DNA of 64,000 bases from Micromonospora costi (GCF_003626655.1 NZ_RBAN01000003.1:930001-994000), one strand, 5' to 3'; shown: positions 15,914 to 25,155, counted from the stretch's first letter. Numbers and translations: made by a program. The notes: generated from the letters alone by a model not told the origin.

Positions 15914-17368
15914 GTGACGACGTCCCGATCCACCTCCGCCCGCGGAGCGGCCACCGGCACGCGCGGCCGGGCCGCCGGCCGCGACCCCCGGCCGGCCTAC
16001 GAGTGCGACGCGTGCGGCCACCAGCCACCCAAGTGGGTGGGGCGCTGCCCGGAGTGCGGCGAGTGGGGTTCCGTGGTCGAGTGCACCCTCACCGGCCCGA
16101 CCGTCTCCGGCCGCGTGGTGAGTTCCCGGATGCCGGCCGAGCCGGCCCGACCGATCGCCACCATCAGCGCCGCGCCCGCCCGGGCCCGCCCGACCGGCGT
16201 GAGCGAGCTCGACCGGGTGCTCGGCGGCGGTCTGGTGCCCGGCGCGGTGGTGCTGCTGGCCGGCGAACCCGGGGTCGGCAAGTCCACCCTCCTGCTCGAC
16301 GTGGCGCAGCAGTGGGCGGCCGGCGCGGGCAGCCCGTCGCTGGTCGTCAGCGGTGAGGAGTCGGTCAGTCAGGTACGCCTGCGGGCGGAACGGATGGGCA
16401 CGCTGCACGACCAGCTCTACCTGGCCGCCGAGAGCGACCTGGCCGCCGTGCTCGGTCACCTCGACGCGGTCAAGCCGGGCCTGCTCGTGCTCGACTCGGT
16501 GCAGACCATCTCCACGTCCGGCACCGAGGGCGTGCCGGGCGGGGTGACCCAGGTCCGGGCGGTGACCGCCGCGCTGGTCTCGGTGGCCAAGGAGCGGGGC
16601 ATCGCCACCGTGCTGGTCGGCCACGTCACCAAGGACGGCCAGGTCGCCGGTCCCCGGGTGCTCGAGCACCTGGTCGACGTGGTGCTGCACTTCGAGGGCG
16701 ACAAGCACTCCTCGCTGCGGATGGTGCGCGGCGTCAAGAACCGGTTCGGCGCGGCCGACGAGGTCGGCTGCTTCGAGATGCACGAGGGCGGCATCACGAG
16801 CCTCGCCGACCCGTCCGGGCTGTTCCTGACCCGCTACTCCGAGCCGGTGCCCGGCACCTGCGTGACCGTGGCCATGGAGGGGCGGCGGGCCCTGGTCACC
16901 GAGGTCCAGGCGCTCATCGGCGCCACGGTGGCCGGTTCGCCCCGGCGCACGGTCTCCGGGCTCGACTCGGCCCGCCTCGCCATGGTGCTCGCGGTGCTGC
17001 AACGGCGTACGGAGCGGCTCACCCTGCACGACCGGGAGGTCTTCGCCGCCACGGTGGGCGGCATCCGCGTCGTGGAGCCGGCGGCCGACCTCGCCGTCGC
17101 GCTGGCGGTCGCGTCCGGCGGGCTCAACCTGGCCATCGCGCCCCACCTCGTGGCGATCGGCGAGGTCGGGCTCACCGGCGAGGTCCGGCGGGTGGGTGCC
17201 GTGCCCCGCCGGCTGGCGGAGGCCGCCCGGCTGGGCTTCCGGATCGCACTCGTCCCACCCGGCTGCGGCCCGGAGTCGACCGGGGCGGGCCCCGAGCAGA
17301 TGCGGGTGATCGAGGTCACCGATGTCCGGACGGCCCTCCAGAGTGCGGCGCGCGCGTCGGCGGAGTGA
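15914..17368 (+). CDS. radA: DNA repair protein RadA (Sms)
   Basis: 484 aa. It carries the four-Cys zinc finger at the N-terminus (C31-x2-C34, C45-x2-C48), a RecA-like ATPase core with Walker A G-E-P-G-V-G-K-S-T, the family-specific K-N-R-F-G motif and a C-terminal Lon-protease-like domain (A-A-D-L-A-V-A-L-A-V-A-S-G). RadA is a helicase that extends recombination intermediates and aids fork repair. Its downstream neighbour disA encodes a DNA-scanning c-di-AMP synthase; radA-disA adjacency is widespread and reflects their functional link. Confidence 0.95.
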   Translation: MTTSRSTSARGAATGTRGRAAGRDPRPAYECDACGHQPPKWVGRCPECGEWGSVVECTLTGPTVSGRVVSSRMPAEPARPIATISAAPARARPTGVSELDRVLGGGLVPGAVVLLAGEPGVGKSTLLLDVAQQWAAGAGSPSLVVSGEESVSQVRLRAERMGTLHDQLYLAAESDLAAVLGHLDAVKPGLLVLDSVQTISTSGTEGVPGGVTQVRAVTAALVSVAKERGIATVLVGHVTKDGQVAGPRVLEHLVDVVLHFEGDKHSSLRMVRGVKNRFGAADEVGCFEMHEGGITSLADPSGLFLTRYSEPVPGTCVTVAMEGRRALVTEVQALIGATVAGSPRRTVSGLDSARLAMVLAVLQRRTERLTLHDREVFAATVGGIRVVEPAADLAVALAVASGGLNLAIAPHLVAIGEVGLTGEVRRVGAVPRRLAEAARLGFRIALVPPGCGPESTGAGPEQMRVIEVTDVRTALQSAARASAE

Positions 17369-17486
17369 CCGACGGTGGCCGCACGGCGGTACCGCGAGGG
17401 CGATACCGGACAGCGCGTCACGGCCCGGACGGAGGCATCGTGACACATCACAGTAACCACGACAGCACCCACCGCACGGCAGTCCG

Positions 17487-17492
17487 TAGACT
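17487..17492 (+). promoter_or_regulatory. disA: Leaderless -10 box of disA (TAGACT)
   Basis: TAGACT is followed after exactly 6 nt by GTG 17499, which supports 17499 rather than GTG 17493 as the start. A weak -35 (CAGCAC) lies 18 nt upstream. Confidence 0.5.
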
Positions 17493-17498
17493 GTGCCC

Positions 17499-18674
17499 GT
17501 GCCGATCGACCGCGATACCACCAAGCCTGCCGGCGCGACGCCCCACGCCCGCACCGGCGCCGTGGGCTCGCCCGCCCGTCCGATCAGCGTGAACGTGACC
17601 GGGAGCGCCGCGGGTGACCCGCTGCGCGCCAATCTGGCGCTCATGGCGCCCGGCACCGCCCTGCGCGACGGCCTCGAGCGGATCCTGCGGGGCCGCACCG
17701 GCGCCCTGATCGTCCTCGGCTACGACAAGGTGGTCGAAGGGCTCTGCACCGGCGGGTTCCCGCTCGACGTGGAGTTCTCCGCCACCCGGGTCCGGGAGCT
17801 GTGCAAGATGGACGGCGCCGTGGTGCTGTCCAGCGACGGCACCCGCATCGTCCGGGCCGCCGTGCACCTGATGCCCGACCCGTCCATCCCCACCGAGGAG
17901 TCCGGCACCCGGCACCGCACGGCCGAGCGGGTGGCCCGGCAGACCGGCTACCCGGTCATCTCGGTCAGCCAGTCGATGCGGATCATCAGCCTCTACGTCA
18001 ACGGCCAGCGGCACGTGCTGGACGACTCGGCGGCCATCCTGTCCCGGGCCAACCAGGCCCTCGCCACCCTCGAGCGCTACAAGCTCCGGCTCGACGAGGT
18101 CTCCGGCACGCTCTCCGCGCTCGAAATCGAGGACCTGGTCACCGTCCGGGACGCGGTCGCCGTGGTGCAGCGGCTGGAGATGGTCCGCCGGATCGCCGAC
18201 GAGATCGCCGGCTACGTGGTCGAGCTGGGCACCGACGGCCGGCTGCTGGCCCTCCAGCTCGACGAGCTGATGGCCGGCGTGGACGCCGACCGCACCCTGG
18301 TCATCCGGGACTACCTCCCGGCCGGTCGCAAGTCGCGCACCCTCGACGAGGCGCTCGTCGAACTGGACCTGCTGGGGGCCACCGAGCTCATCGACCTGGT
18401 CTCGGTCGCCAAGGCGATCGGCTACCCGGCCGCCTCCGACGCGCTGGACGCGGCCGTCAGCCCGCGCGGCTTCCGGCTCCTGGCCAAGGTGCCGCGCCTC
18501 CCCACGGCGGTGGTGGACCGGCTGGTAGTGCACTTCGGCAGCCTCCAGCGGCTGCTGGGCGCGACCGTGGAGGATCTCCAGGCCGTCGAGGGGGTGGGCG
18601 ACGCCCGGGCGCGCGGTGTCCGCGAGGGCCTGTCCCGGCTCGCCGAGGCGTCCATCCTCGAACGCTACGTCTGA
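17499..18674 (+). CDS. disA: DNA integrity scanning protein DisA, diadenylate cyclase
   Basis: 391 aa. It makes c-di-AMP from two ATP and scans DNA for recombination intermediates. The N-terminal cyclase domain has M-D-G-A-V-V-L-S (DGA motif) and G-T-R-H-R-T-A-E-R-V-A (RHR motif); a helical spine follows, and the C-terminus has a helix-hairpin-helix DNA-binding domain (V-E-G-V-G-D-A-R-A-R-G-V-R-E-G-L). Start: two GTGs lie 6 bp apart; 17499 fits the -10 spacing. The first ~25 residues are poorly conserved. Confidence 0.95.
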   Translation: MPIDRDTTKPAGATPHARTGAVGSPARPISVNVTGSAAGDPLRANLALMAPGTALRDGLERILRGRTGALIVLGYDKVVEGLCTGGFPLDVEFSATRVRELCKMDGAVVLSSDGTRIVRAAVHLMPDPSIPTEESGTRHRTAERVARQTGYPVISVSQSMRIISLYVNGQRHVLDDSAAILSRANQALATLERYKLRLDEVSGTLSALEIEDLVTVRDAVAVVQRLEMVRRIADEIAGYVVELGTDGRLLALQLDELMAGVDADRTLVIRDYLPAGRKSRTLDEALVELDLLGATELIDLVSVAKAIGYPAASDALDAAVSPRGFRLLAKVPRLPTAVVDRLVVHFGSLQRLLGATVEDLQAVEGVGDARARGVREGLSRLAEASILERYV

Positions 18675-18734
18675 GCGGCCCGCCCGCCTCGTCCCGCGAC
18701 CGGTCGGCGCGGGTCGGGCGGTCGGAGCCGGCGG

Positions 18735-19463
18735 TCAGTCGGTGATGGTCAGCTTCGTGGGCTCGCTGAGCTTCGTGCCCACGCGGGCGAAGACCTGGTA
18801 GGTGCCGGGCTGCACCGCCGGGCCGTTGGCCACCCCGTCGGCGCACCGGCTGGCGTCCTGGCCGTTCCAGGTCACCTGGTACATGCGCTCGAAGTTGGGG
18901 GTGAACGACTGCACGTCCTTGCCCTTGGCCGTGCCGCAGGTGTCCGAGGACCACACCTTCTCGGCACCGGACTTGATGAAGAGCTCCTGCAGGTCGGCAC
19001 CCACGTCACGGCTGCACGTACGGTCGGACGTGTTCTTGATCTTGAGTTGCAGGTCGACCGCCGCCCCGCTCCGGACGCTCGCCGGCTGCGCCACGGAGGT
19101 CACCTTGATCTCGGTGTCCGTGCAGCTCCCGTCGCCGACGCCGGCCGCCGGCGCCACCGGCGCATGCTCGGTCGGTGAGGGGGGCGGGTCGGCGGTCGTG
19201 CCACCTTCACCGGTGCCGGCGGAGGCATCGGCGGACGCCTCGGGCGGCGGCGAGCCGGTCGTCGGGGTGAGGATCGAGCCTGTCGGGCTGGGACTGACCG
19301 TCGACGTCGGGCTCGCCCCGGCCTGCGGCCGTTTGTCACCACTGTTGCCCGACCCGGTGCACGAGTAGAGCAGGACAATCAGGAAGAGAAGCCCCGCTCC
19401 GAGTACGACGGCGCGACGCCGCCAGTACACGGCGGGTGGCAGGGGGCCGACCGTCAGACGCAT
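18735..19463 (-). CDS. Membrane-anchored protein with Ser/Thr/Pro linker and Ig-like domain
   Basis: 242 aa. N-terminal M-R-L-T-V-G-P-L-P-P-A-V-Y-W-R-R-R-A precedes a transmembrane helix, then ~75 residues of Ser/Thr/Pro/Ala-rich linker and a C-terminal beta-sandwich-like domain (V-D-L-Q-L-K-I-K-N-T-S-D-R-T-C, Y-Q-V-T-W-N-G, G-T-Y-Q-V-F-A-R-V-G). Six Cys in the outer region suggest disulphides. It looks like a wall-spanning surface protein; function unknown. Start ATG 19463, with GGGGG 4 nt upstream. Confidence 0.65.
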   Translation of the reverse strand: MRLTVGPLPPAVYWRRRAVVLGAGLLFLIVLLYSCTGSGNSGDKRPQAGASPTSTVSPSPTGSILTPTTGSPPPEASADASAGTGEGGTTADPPPSPTEHAPVAPAAGVGDGSCTDTEIKVTSVAQPASVRSGAAVDLQLKIKNTSDRTCSRDVGADLQELFIKSGAEKVWSSDTCGTAKGKDVQSFTPNFERMYQVTWNGQDASRCADGVANGPAVQPGTYQVFARVGTKLSEPTKLTITD

Positions 19464-19583
19464 GATTCCCCCACCGTAGCGGCGCACCACCCCGCGGGCG
19501 CGGCACGACGCGCCGGAAGGTTGACGGCGACGACGGTCCAAAGCGTCCACAGTCGACGGTGGGCCGCCGGCGCGGTCGTGGGC

Positions 19584-20144
19584 TCAGAGGTAGACCTTGC
19601 GCTGGTAGATGGCGTGCGCGCCGGCGACCCGGTCGAGGAACAGCAGGCCGGCACAGTGGTCGATCTCGTGCTGCAGAGCCCGCGCCTCGAAGCCGTCCGT
19701 CACCAGCCGCACCGCCGCGCCCGTGCCCGGCAGGTCACCCTCCACCACCAGGCGGCTCGCCCGCTTGACGTCCCCCGTCAGGTCCGGCACCGACATGCAC
19801 CCCTCACGTCCCGGCTTCCACCGGGTCGCCTCCACCACGCGCGCGTTGCAGAGCACGAACGTGCCGTGCACAGTCACCGCCTTCGGGTGACCCGTCACGT
19901 CGACCGCGAAGACCTGGGCGCCCACCCCGACCTGCGGTGCCGCCAGACCGACGCAGCCCGGCGCCACGCGCATCGTGGCGATCAGGTCGGCCGCCAACCG
20001 TACGGTCTCCGCCGCGGTCGGGTCGACCGCACCGCCCTCCCGGCTGAGCACCGGGTGCGGGGCCGTGACCACGGGACGCACCGCACCGTCGACGCCCAGC
20101 GCCTCCGGCGTCCAGTCGCCGAGCCCGGCGTACGCGTCGCTCAC
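19584..20144 (-). CDS. def: Peptide deformylase
   Basis: 186 aa. It removes the formyl group from the initiator Met of nascent proteins. The three metal/catalytic motifs are present: G-C-V-G-L-A-A-P-Q (63-71), E-G-C-M-S-V-P (114-120, Cys116 a metal ligand) and Q-H-E-I-D-H (His159 and His163 ligands, Glu160 catalytic). Cys replaces the usual small residue after the first Gly of motif I. Start GTG 20144 overlaps the stop of the ACT-domain gene (GTGA), so the two are coupled. Confidence 0.9.
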   Translation of the reverse strand: MSDAYAGLGDWTPEALGVDGAVRPVVTAPHPVLSREGGAVDPTAAETVRLAADLIATMRVAPGCVGLAAPQVGVGAQVFAVDVTGHPKAVTVHGTFVLCNARVVEATRWKPGREGCMSVPDLTGDVKRASRLVVEGDLPGTGAAVRLVTDGFEARALQHEIDHCAGLLFLDRVAGAHAIYQRKVYL

Positions 20145-20653
20145 AGCAGGTCCGGATCCGCCGGCCGGAGGCTGACCTCGACGCCCAGCTCGGCGGCCGC
20201 CCGGTCCAGCCGTCCGGCCAGCTCCCCGGCGCTGCCCGGGGGCAGGTCCACCTCGGCGACGACCACGTAGAGCGTGCCGGCCAGCCGGGTGCTCAGGTCG
20301 GTGACATTGCCGCCGGCCTCGGCGAGCACGCGGGTCATCGCCGCCACGATGCCCATCCGATCGGCCCCGTGCACCGCCATCACGTACGGCTCGCCGCCCG
20401 ACGCCGCCCCGCCGTCCGGGGTGACCGCGCGTACGGTGGCCAGCAGCTGGCCGTCGCCGGCGAGCGGCGCCAACGCGGCCTCGACATCCGCGGCGGCCGG
20501 GCCCACGCAGATCAGAGTCATGGCGAAGTGTCCGCGCAGGCGCGTCATCGTGCTGTCGGTGAGGTTCGCACCCAACCGGGCGAGCACCTCGGCGACGTCG
20601 GCGACGATGCCCGGCCGGTCCCGGCCGATGACGGTGATCGCGAGCTCGTTCAT
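20141..20653 (-). CDS. Double ACT-domain protein, GcvR-like
   Basis: 170 aa made of two ACT domains: residues ~1-80 (L-A-I-T-V-I-G-R-D-R-P-G-I-V-A-D-V-A) and ~88-165 (V-M-A-V-H-G-A-D-R-M-G-I-V-A-A-M-T-R-V-L). ACT domains bind amino acids; the tandem arrangement without a catalytic domain matches GcvR/UPF0735-like regulators. No glycine-cleavage gene is nearby, so the ligand is unknown. It is the first gene of an operon with def. Confidence 0.8.
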   Translation of the reverse strand: MNELAITVIGRDRPGIVADVAEVLARLGANLTDSTMTRLRGHFAMTLICVGPAAADVEAALAPLAGDGQLLATVRAVTPDGGAASGGEPYVMAVHGADRMGIVAAMTRVLAEAGGNVTDLSTRLAGTLYVVVAEVDLPPGSAGELAGRLDRAAAELGVEVSLRPADPDLL

Positions 20654-20716
20654 CCGGGCATTCTGCCCGATCCAGCGCCCGACCCCGCGCCGCCCCGTCC
20701 GGGCCGCCCACGCCTC

Positions 20717-20790
20717 GGGACCGGTCCCGTGCGTCGGGACCGGTCCCGTGCCTCTCCCCGGTTCCGTGCGTCGGGACCGTCCCGTGCCTC
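20717..20790. repeat. Palindromic tandem repeats between the ACT/def operon and mutY
   Basis: Four degenerate units of ~19 bp: GGGACCGGTCCC-GTGCGTC (20717-20735), GGGACCGGTCCC-GTGCCTC (20736-20754), a partial CCGGTTCC-GTGCGTC (20758-20772) and GGGACCGTCCC-GTGCCTC (20773-20790). The GGGACCGGTCCC core is a perfect 12-bp dyad, and the tails alternate GTGCGTC/GTGCCTC. Spaced about two helical turns apart in a divergent promoter region, they suit cooperative binding of a dimeric regulator. Confidence 0.55.
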
Positions 20791-20852
20791 GTGGCGGGGT
20801 GGCCGGCCGCCGGGGCGCCCGGGGTCGGCGGCGTGACATCATCGGCGGCACG

Positions 20853-21797
20853 ATGACTGAGCCGACGTTCGCCACCCTGGTCAGCCGCTGGTTCGAGGAG
20901 AACGCCCGCGACCTGCCGTGGCGCAAACCGGGTGTCAGCCCCTGGGCGATCCTGGTGAGCGAGGTGATGCTCCAGCAGACGCCGGTGGTCCGGGTGCTGC
21001 CCGCGTACGAGGCGTGGCTGGCCCGGTGGCCCGTACCGGCCGCGCTGGCCGAGGACACACCCGCCGAGGCGATCCGGATGTGGGGCCGGCTCGGCTATCC
21101 GCGACGGGCGCTGCGGCTGCGGGAGTGCGCGGTGGCGATCGTGGAGCGCCACGGCGGGGAGGTCCCCGACCGGCTGGACCAGTTGCTGGCCCTGCCCGGC
21201 GTCGGGACGTACACGGCACGGGCCGTCGCCGCCTTCGCGTACGGGCAGCGGCACCCCGTGGTCGACACCAACGTACGCCGGGTGGTCTGCCGCGCCGTGG
21301 CCGGCGAACCGGACGCCGGCCCCACCACCCGCCCCGCCGACCTGACCGCCACCGAGACGCTGCTGCCCGACGAGCCGGCCGCCGCGGCGCTGGCCAGCGC
21401 GGCGTTCATGGAACTCGGTGCGGTGATCTGCACCGCCCGCTCCCCACGGTGCGACCGCTGCCCGGTCGAGGCGATCTGCGCCTGGCGCGCGTCCGGCCAG
21501 GAGACGCCGGCCGGGCCCACCCGCCGGCCCCAGCGGTACGCGGGCACCGACCGCCAGGTACGCGGACTGCTGCTCGCGGTGCTCCGCGACGCCACCGGCC
21601 CGGTGCCCCGGCAGCGGCTCGACCAGGTGTGGGCCGACGGCACACAGCGAGCCCGGGCACTGGCCGGCCTCGTTCAGGACGGCCTCGTGGAGCCCGTCGA
21701 CGGGGAGACGTTCCGCCTCGTCGGCGACGGCCCGACCCTGCCCGCACCCGACCTCGCCGACCACGCCGCGGCACCCGTGCCCGACCTCTCCCGCTGA
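20853..21797 (+). CDS. mutY: A/G-specific adenine glycosylase
   Basis: 314 aa. It removes adenine mispaired with 8-oxoguanine. Catalytic Glu37 lies in S-E-V-M-L-Q-Q-T, the helix-hairpin-helix is L-P-G-V-G-T-Y-T-A, and Asp138 is in V-V-D-T-N. The 4Fe-4S ligands are C193-x6-C200-x2-C203-x5-C209. The C-terminus is short (~100 aa) with no full MutT-like 8-oxoG-recognition domain, as in other short actinobacterial MutY proteins. Start ATG 20853; no clear ribosome-binding site. Confidence 0.95.
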   Translation: MTEPTFATLVSRWFEENARDLPWRKPGVSPWAILVSEVMLQQTPVVRVLPAYEAWLARWPVPAALAEDTPAEAIRMWGRLGYPRRALRLRECAVAIVERHGGEVPDRLDQLLALPGVGTYTARAVAAFAYGQRHPVVDTNVRRVVCRAVAGEPDAGPTTRPADLTATETLLPDEPAAAALASAAFMELGAVICTARSPRCDRCPVEAICAWRASGQETPAGPTRRPQRYAGTDRQVRGLLLAVLRDATGPVPRQRLDQVWADGTQRARALAGLVQDGLVEPVDGETFRLVGDGPTLPAPDLADHAAAPVPDLSR

Positions 21798-22262
21798 TGA
21801 GCGCCTGATCCACCGCCCGCACGCGCCGATGCCCGCGCGGCCCTCGCCGACCGGCGCGCCCGGCGAGATCATCACCAGATCGCCGATGTGGCGGTGTCCG
21901 CCGCGCTCCGACACCGCCAGTTCCGCGAAACGGAGTCGATCACGGCAGGGGGCGCTGCGTGCGCTGGGGGTCCGGAGCGCTTCAAGGGCCCGTGTGCTTG
22001 GGGCGGGTGCGTCCGGGCGTCCTGCGGCCTGGCGAGGCCCCGACCTCGGGCCCGGCGAGGCCACTACATCCCGGATGTTGTCCCCTCCGGCCCGGCACGA
22101 GGGGACTACATCCCTGAAACTGCGCGATCATGCGCGGCGAGCTGCACCCCTGCCACCCATCGGCGCAGGGGCGACGCTCGAGGCGCCCAGAGGCGCCCGC
22201 CCGGGCGTCCCGGCCGACCCATCGGCGCGCAGGCGCGACGCGGCTGGGCTGGGTATGCAAAA
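21798..22262. other. Gene-free block after mutY, repeat-rich
   Basis: No credible gene on either strand. It contains the second copy of the 60-bp repeat (21885-21944, whose hairpin TGGCGGTGTC/GACACCGCCA at 21889-21919 can end mutY transcription), ACTACATCCC direct repeats at 22063-22072 and 22105-22114 around a GTCCCC/GGGGAC hairpin (22080-22106), and a ~24-bp direct repeat beginning ACCCATCGGCGC at 22155-22177 and 22217-22241. It looks like a site where small intergenic elements have piled up. Confidence 0.6.
21885..21944. repeat. Dispersed 60-bp intergenic repeat, copy 2
   Basis: Same overall length and layout as 440-499. Both begin with GA-GT-GCGGTGTCC-like sequence, form a central hairpin and end in GAGTCGATCAC. 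Here the 10-bp hairpin lies about 90 bp past the mutY stop. Confidence 0.5.
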
Positions 22263-22300
22263 GGCGGGGCCCCGGCGGCTTGCGCCACCGGGGCCCCGCC
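22263..22300 (-). terminator. clpC terminator
   Basis: Perfect 13-bp stem GGCGGGGCCCCGG (22263-22275) with 22288-22300 around a 12-nt loop that can itself pair GGC/GCC, 16 bp past the clpC stop on the minus strand. Confidence 0.85.
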
Positions 22301-22315
22301 CCTGCTGCTGGTGCC

Positions 22316-24850
22316 TTACTCGTCCGCGCCAGCCGCGGCGGCGGTGCCACCGAGGTCGGCCGGGACGGCGTCCGGCACGGTCACCGGCTTGTCCGCGCCC
22401 CGGAAGACGAGCTTGGACTTGTCGATGTTGTTCGGGTCGCCCTCGCAGTCCACCACCACGATCTGACCCGGGGTCAGCTCGTTGAAGAGGATCCGCTCGG
22501 ACAGGTTGTCCTCGATGTCGCGCTGGATCGTGCGACGCAGCGGACGCGCACCGAGCACCGGGTCGAAGCCCTTGGTCGCCAGGTACTTCTTCGCGTTGTC
22601 GGTCAGCTCGAGGCCCATGTCCTTGTTCTTCAGCTGGGTCTCGATCCGGGCGACCATGATGTCGACGATCGACAGGATCTCCTGCTGACGCAGCTGGTGG
22701 AAGACGATGGTGTCGTCGATCCGGTTCAGGAACTCAGGCCGGAAGTGCTGCTTGAGCTCGTCGTTGACCTTCTGCTTCATCCGGTCGTAGTTGGACTCCG
22801 AGTCCTCCGACGCCTGGAAGCCCAGCGACACCGCCTTCGCCACGTCGCGCGTGCCGAGGTTGGTGGTCAGGATGATGACCGTGTTCTTGAAGTCCACGAT
22901 CCGACCCTGACCGTCGGTGAGCCGACCGTCCTCCAGGATCTGGAGCAGCGTGTTGAACACGTCCGGGTGGGCCTTCTCGATCTCGTCGAAGAGGACCACC
23001 GAGAACGGCCGACGCCGCACCTTCTCGGTCAGCTGCCCGCCCTCGTCGTAGCCGACGTAGCCGGGAGGGGCACCCACCAGCCGGGAGACCGTGTAGCGGT
23101 CGTGGAACTCGGACATGTCCAGCTGGATGAGGGCGTCCTCGCTGCCGAACAGGAACTCGGCCAGCGCCTTCGACAGCTCGGTCTTACCGACGCCGGACGG
23201 GCCGGCGAAGATGAACGAGCCCGACGGACGCTTCGGGTCCTTCAGGCCGGCGCGGGTACGCCGGATCGCCTTCGAGACCGCCTTGACCGCGTCCTCCTGG
23301 CCGATGACGCGCTTGTGCAGCTCGTCCTCCATGCGCAGCAGGCGCGAGGTCTCCTCCTCGGTCAGCTTGTAGACCGGGATGCCGGTCCAGTTGCCGAGCA
23401 CCTCGGCGATCTGCTCGTCGTCGACCTCGCTGACGACGTCCAGGTCACCGGCCTTCCACTCCTTCTCCCGCTGCGCCTTCTGGCCAAGGAGCTGCTTCTC
23501 CTTGTCCCGCAGCTGGGCGGCGCGCTCGAAGTCCTGCGCGTCGATCGCGGACTCCTTGTCGCGGCGGACCTGGGCGATCCGCTCGTCGAAGTCGCGCAGG
23601 TCTGGCGGCGCGGTCATCCGGCGGATCCGCATCCGGGCACCGGCCTCGTCGATCAGGTCGATCGCCTTGTCCGGCAGGAAGCGGTCGGAGATGTACCGGT
23701 CGGCCAGGGTGGCGGCGGCCACGAGAGCGGCGTCCGTGATGCTCACACGGTGGTGCGCCTCGTAGCGGTCGCGCAGACCCTTGAGGATCTCGATGGTGTG
23801 GGCCAGCGAGGGCTCACCCACCTGGATCGGCTGGAACCGGCGCTCGAGAGCGGCGTCCTTCTCCAGGTGCTTCCGGTACTCGTCGAGGGTCGTGGCGCCG
23901 ATGGTCTGCAGCTCACCACGGGCCAGCATCGGCTTGAGGATGCTCGCCGCGTCGATCGCGCCCTCGGCGGCACCCGCACCCACCAGGGTGTGGATCTCGT
24001 CGATGAACAGGATGATGTCGCCCCGGGTGCGGATCTCCTTGAGCACCTTCTTGAGGCGCTCCTCGAAGTCACCGCGGTAGCGGGAACCGGCGACCAGCGC
24101 ACCGAGGTCGAGCGTGTAGAGCTGCTTGTCCTTCAGCGTCTCGGGCACCTCGCCCTTGATGATCTTCTGGGACAGCCCCTCCACCACGGCGGTCTTGCCG
24201 ACGCCGGGCTCACCGATCAGGACCGGGTTGTTCTTGGTACGGCGGGAGAGCACCTGCATGACCCGCTCGATTTCCTTCTCGCGCCCGATGACCGGGTCGA
24301 GCTTGCCCTCGCGGGCGGCCTGGGTCAGGTTACGGCCGAACTGGTCCAGCACGAGGCTGGTCGACGGCGCGGCCTCACCCGCCGCGGCGCCCGCCGCGGC
24401 CGGCTCCTTGCCCTGGTAGCCGGAGAGCAGCTGGATCACCTGCTGGCGGACCCGGTTGAGGTCGGCGCCGAGCTTGACCAGCACCTGGGCGGCGACGCCC
24501 TCACCCTCGCGGATCAGACCGAGCAGGATGTGCTCCGTGCCGATGTAGTTGTGGCCGAGCTGCAGCGCCTCGCGCAGCGACAGCTCCAGCACCTTCTTGG
24601 CCCGCGGCGTGAACGGGATGTGCCCGCTCGGCGCCTGCTGGCCCTGGCCGATGATCTCCTCGACCTGCTGCCGGACGCCCTCCAGCGAGATGCCCAGGCT
24701 CTCCAGAGCCTTGGCCGCGACGCCCTCGCCCTCGTGGATCAGGCCCAGCAGGATGTGTTCCGTACCGATGTAGTTGTGGTTGAGCATCCGGGCCTCTTCC
24801 TGGGCCAGGACGACAACCCGTCGCGCTCGGTCGGTGAACCGCTCGAACAT
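22316..24850 (-). CDS. clpC: ATP-dependent Clp protease ATPase subunit ClpC
   Basis: 844 aa, full length. Two N-terminal Clp repeats (R-V-V-V-L-A-Q-E-E-A, then L-R-E-A-L-Q-L-G-H-N-Y-I-G-T-E-H-I-L), AAA module 1 with G-E-P-G-V-G-K-T-A-V and F-I-D-E-I-H, a central UVR/coiled-coil segment (~420-470), AAA module 2 with G-P-S-G-V-G-K-T-E-L and L-F-D-E-I-E-K-A-H, and the ClpP-contact loop region (L-G-F). It unfolds substrates for the ClpP peptidase. A ClgR-type operator lies ~210 bp upstream of the start. Confidence 0.97.
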   Translation of the reverse strand: MFERFTDRARRVVVLAQEEARMLNHNYIGTEHILLGLIHEGEGVAAKALESLGISLEGVRQQVEEIIGQGQQAPSGHIPFTPRAKKVLELSLREALQLGHNYIGTEHILLGLIREGEGVAAQVLVKLGADLNRVRQQVIQLLSGYQGKEPAAAGAAAGEAAPSTSLVLDQFGRNLTQAAREGKLDPVIGREKEIERVMQVLSRRTKNNPVLIGEPGVGKTAVVEGLSQKIIKGEVPETLKDKQLYTLDLGALVAGSRYRGDFEERLKKVLKEIRTRGDIILFIDEIHTLVGAGAAEGAIDAASILKPMLARGELQTIGATTLDEYRKHLEKDAALERRFQPIQVGEPSLAHTIEILKGLRDRYEAHHRVSITDAALVAAATLADRYISDRFLPDKAIDLIDEAGARMRIRRMTAPPDLRDFDERIAQVRRDKESAIDAQDFERAAQLRDKEKQLLGQKAQREKEWKAGDLDVVSEVDDEQIAEVLGNWTGIPVYKLTEEETSRLLRMEDELHKRVIGQEDAVKAVSKAIRRTRAGLKDPKRPSGSFIFAGPSGVGKTELSKALAEFLFGSEDALIQLDMSEFHDRYTVSRLVGAPPGYVGYDEGGQLTEKVRRRPFSVVLFDEIEKAHPDVFNTLLQILEDGRLTDGQGRIVDFKNTVIILTTNLGTRDVAKAVSLGFQASEDSESNYDRMKQKVNDELKQHFRPEFLNRIDDTIVFHQLRQQEILSIVDIMVARIETQLKNKDMGLELTDNAKKYLATKGFDPVLGARPLRRTIQRDIEDNLSERILFNELTPGQIVVVDCEGDPNNIDKSKLVFRGADKPVTVPDAVPADLGGTAAAAGADE

Positions 24851-25058
24851 GCCCTCGTGCTCCTCACGTGCCGTGCGCCTTGATGGTCAAAGATCTTGGC
24901 GGGGCCGGTGCGCGGACGTCCGGGACGGGCGTCCGTGCCTCATTACTCTATCGCCGCGGACCGACTCAGCTGAGGTCGTGTGTCTCCGGCGGGAGCCGGG
25001 TACGCGTCGTTTTGCACAACCGTGCGCGCTCAGGAGGTGTTCCGGTACCTCCGGCGCT

Positions 25059-25072
25059 ACGCGTAGAGCGAA
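25059..25072. promoter_or_regulatory. ClgR-box-like operator upstream of clpC
   Basis: A-CGC-GTAGA-GCG-AA matches the CGC-N5-GCG-W-W core that ClgR recognises upstream of clp genes in Streptomyces and Corynebacterium. The clgR gene is not in the window. Confidence 0.45.
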
Positions 25073-25155
25073 ATTCTCGCCGGCCCGTCGACGGGCCGTC
25101 CGGACCGTCGGGGGCCGGATCCGCGTGTACGCGGCCCGCTCGGGACCGCCGGAAG

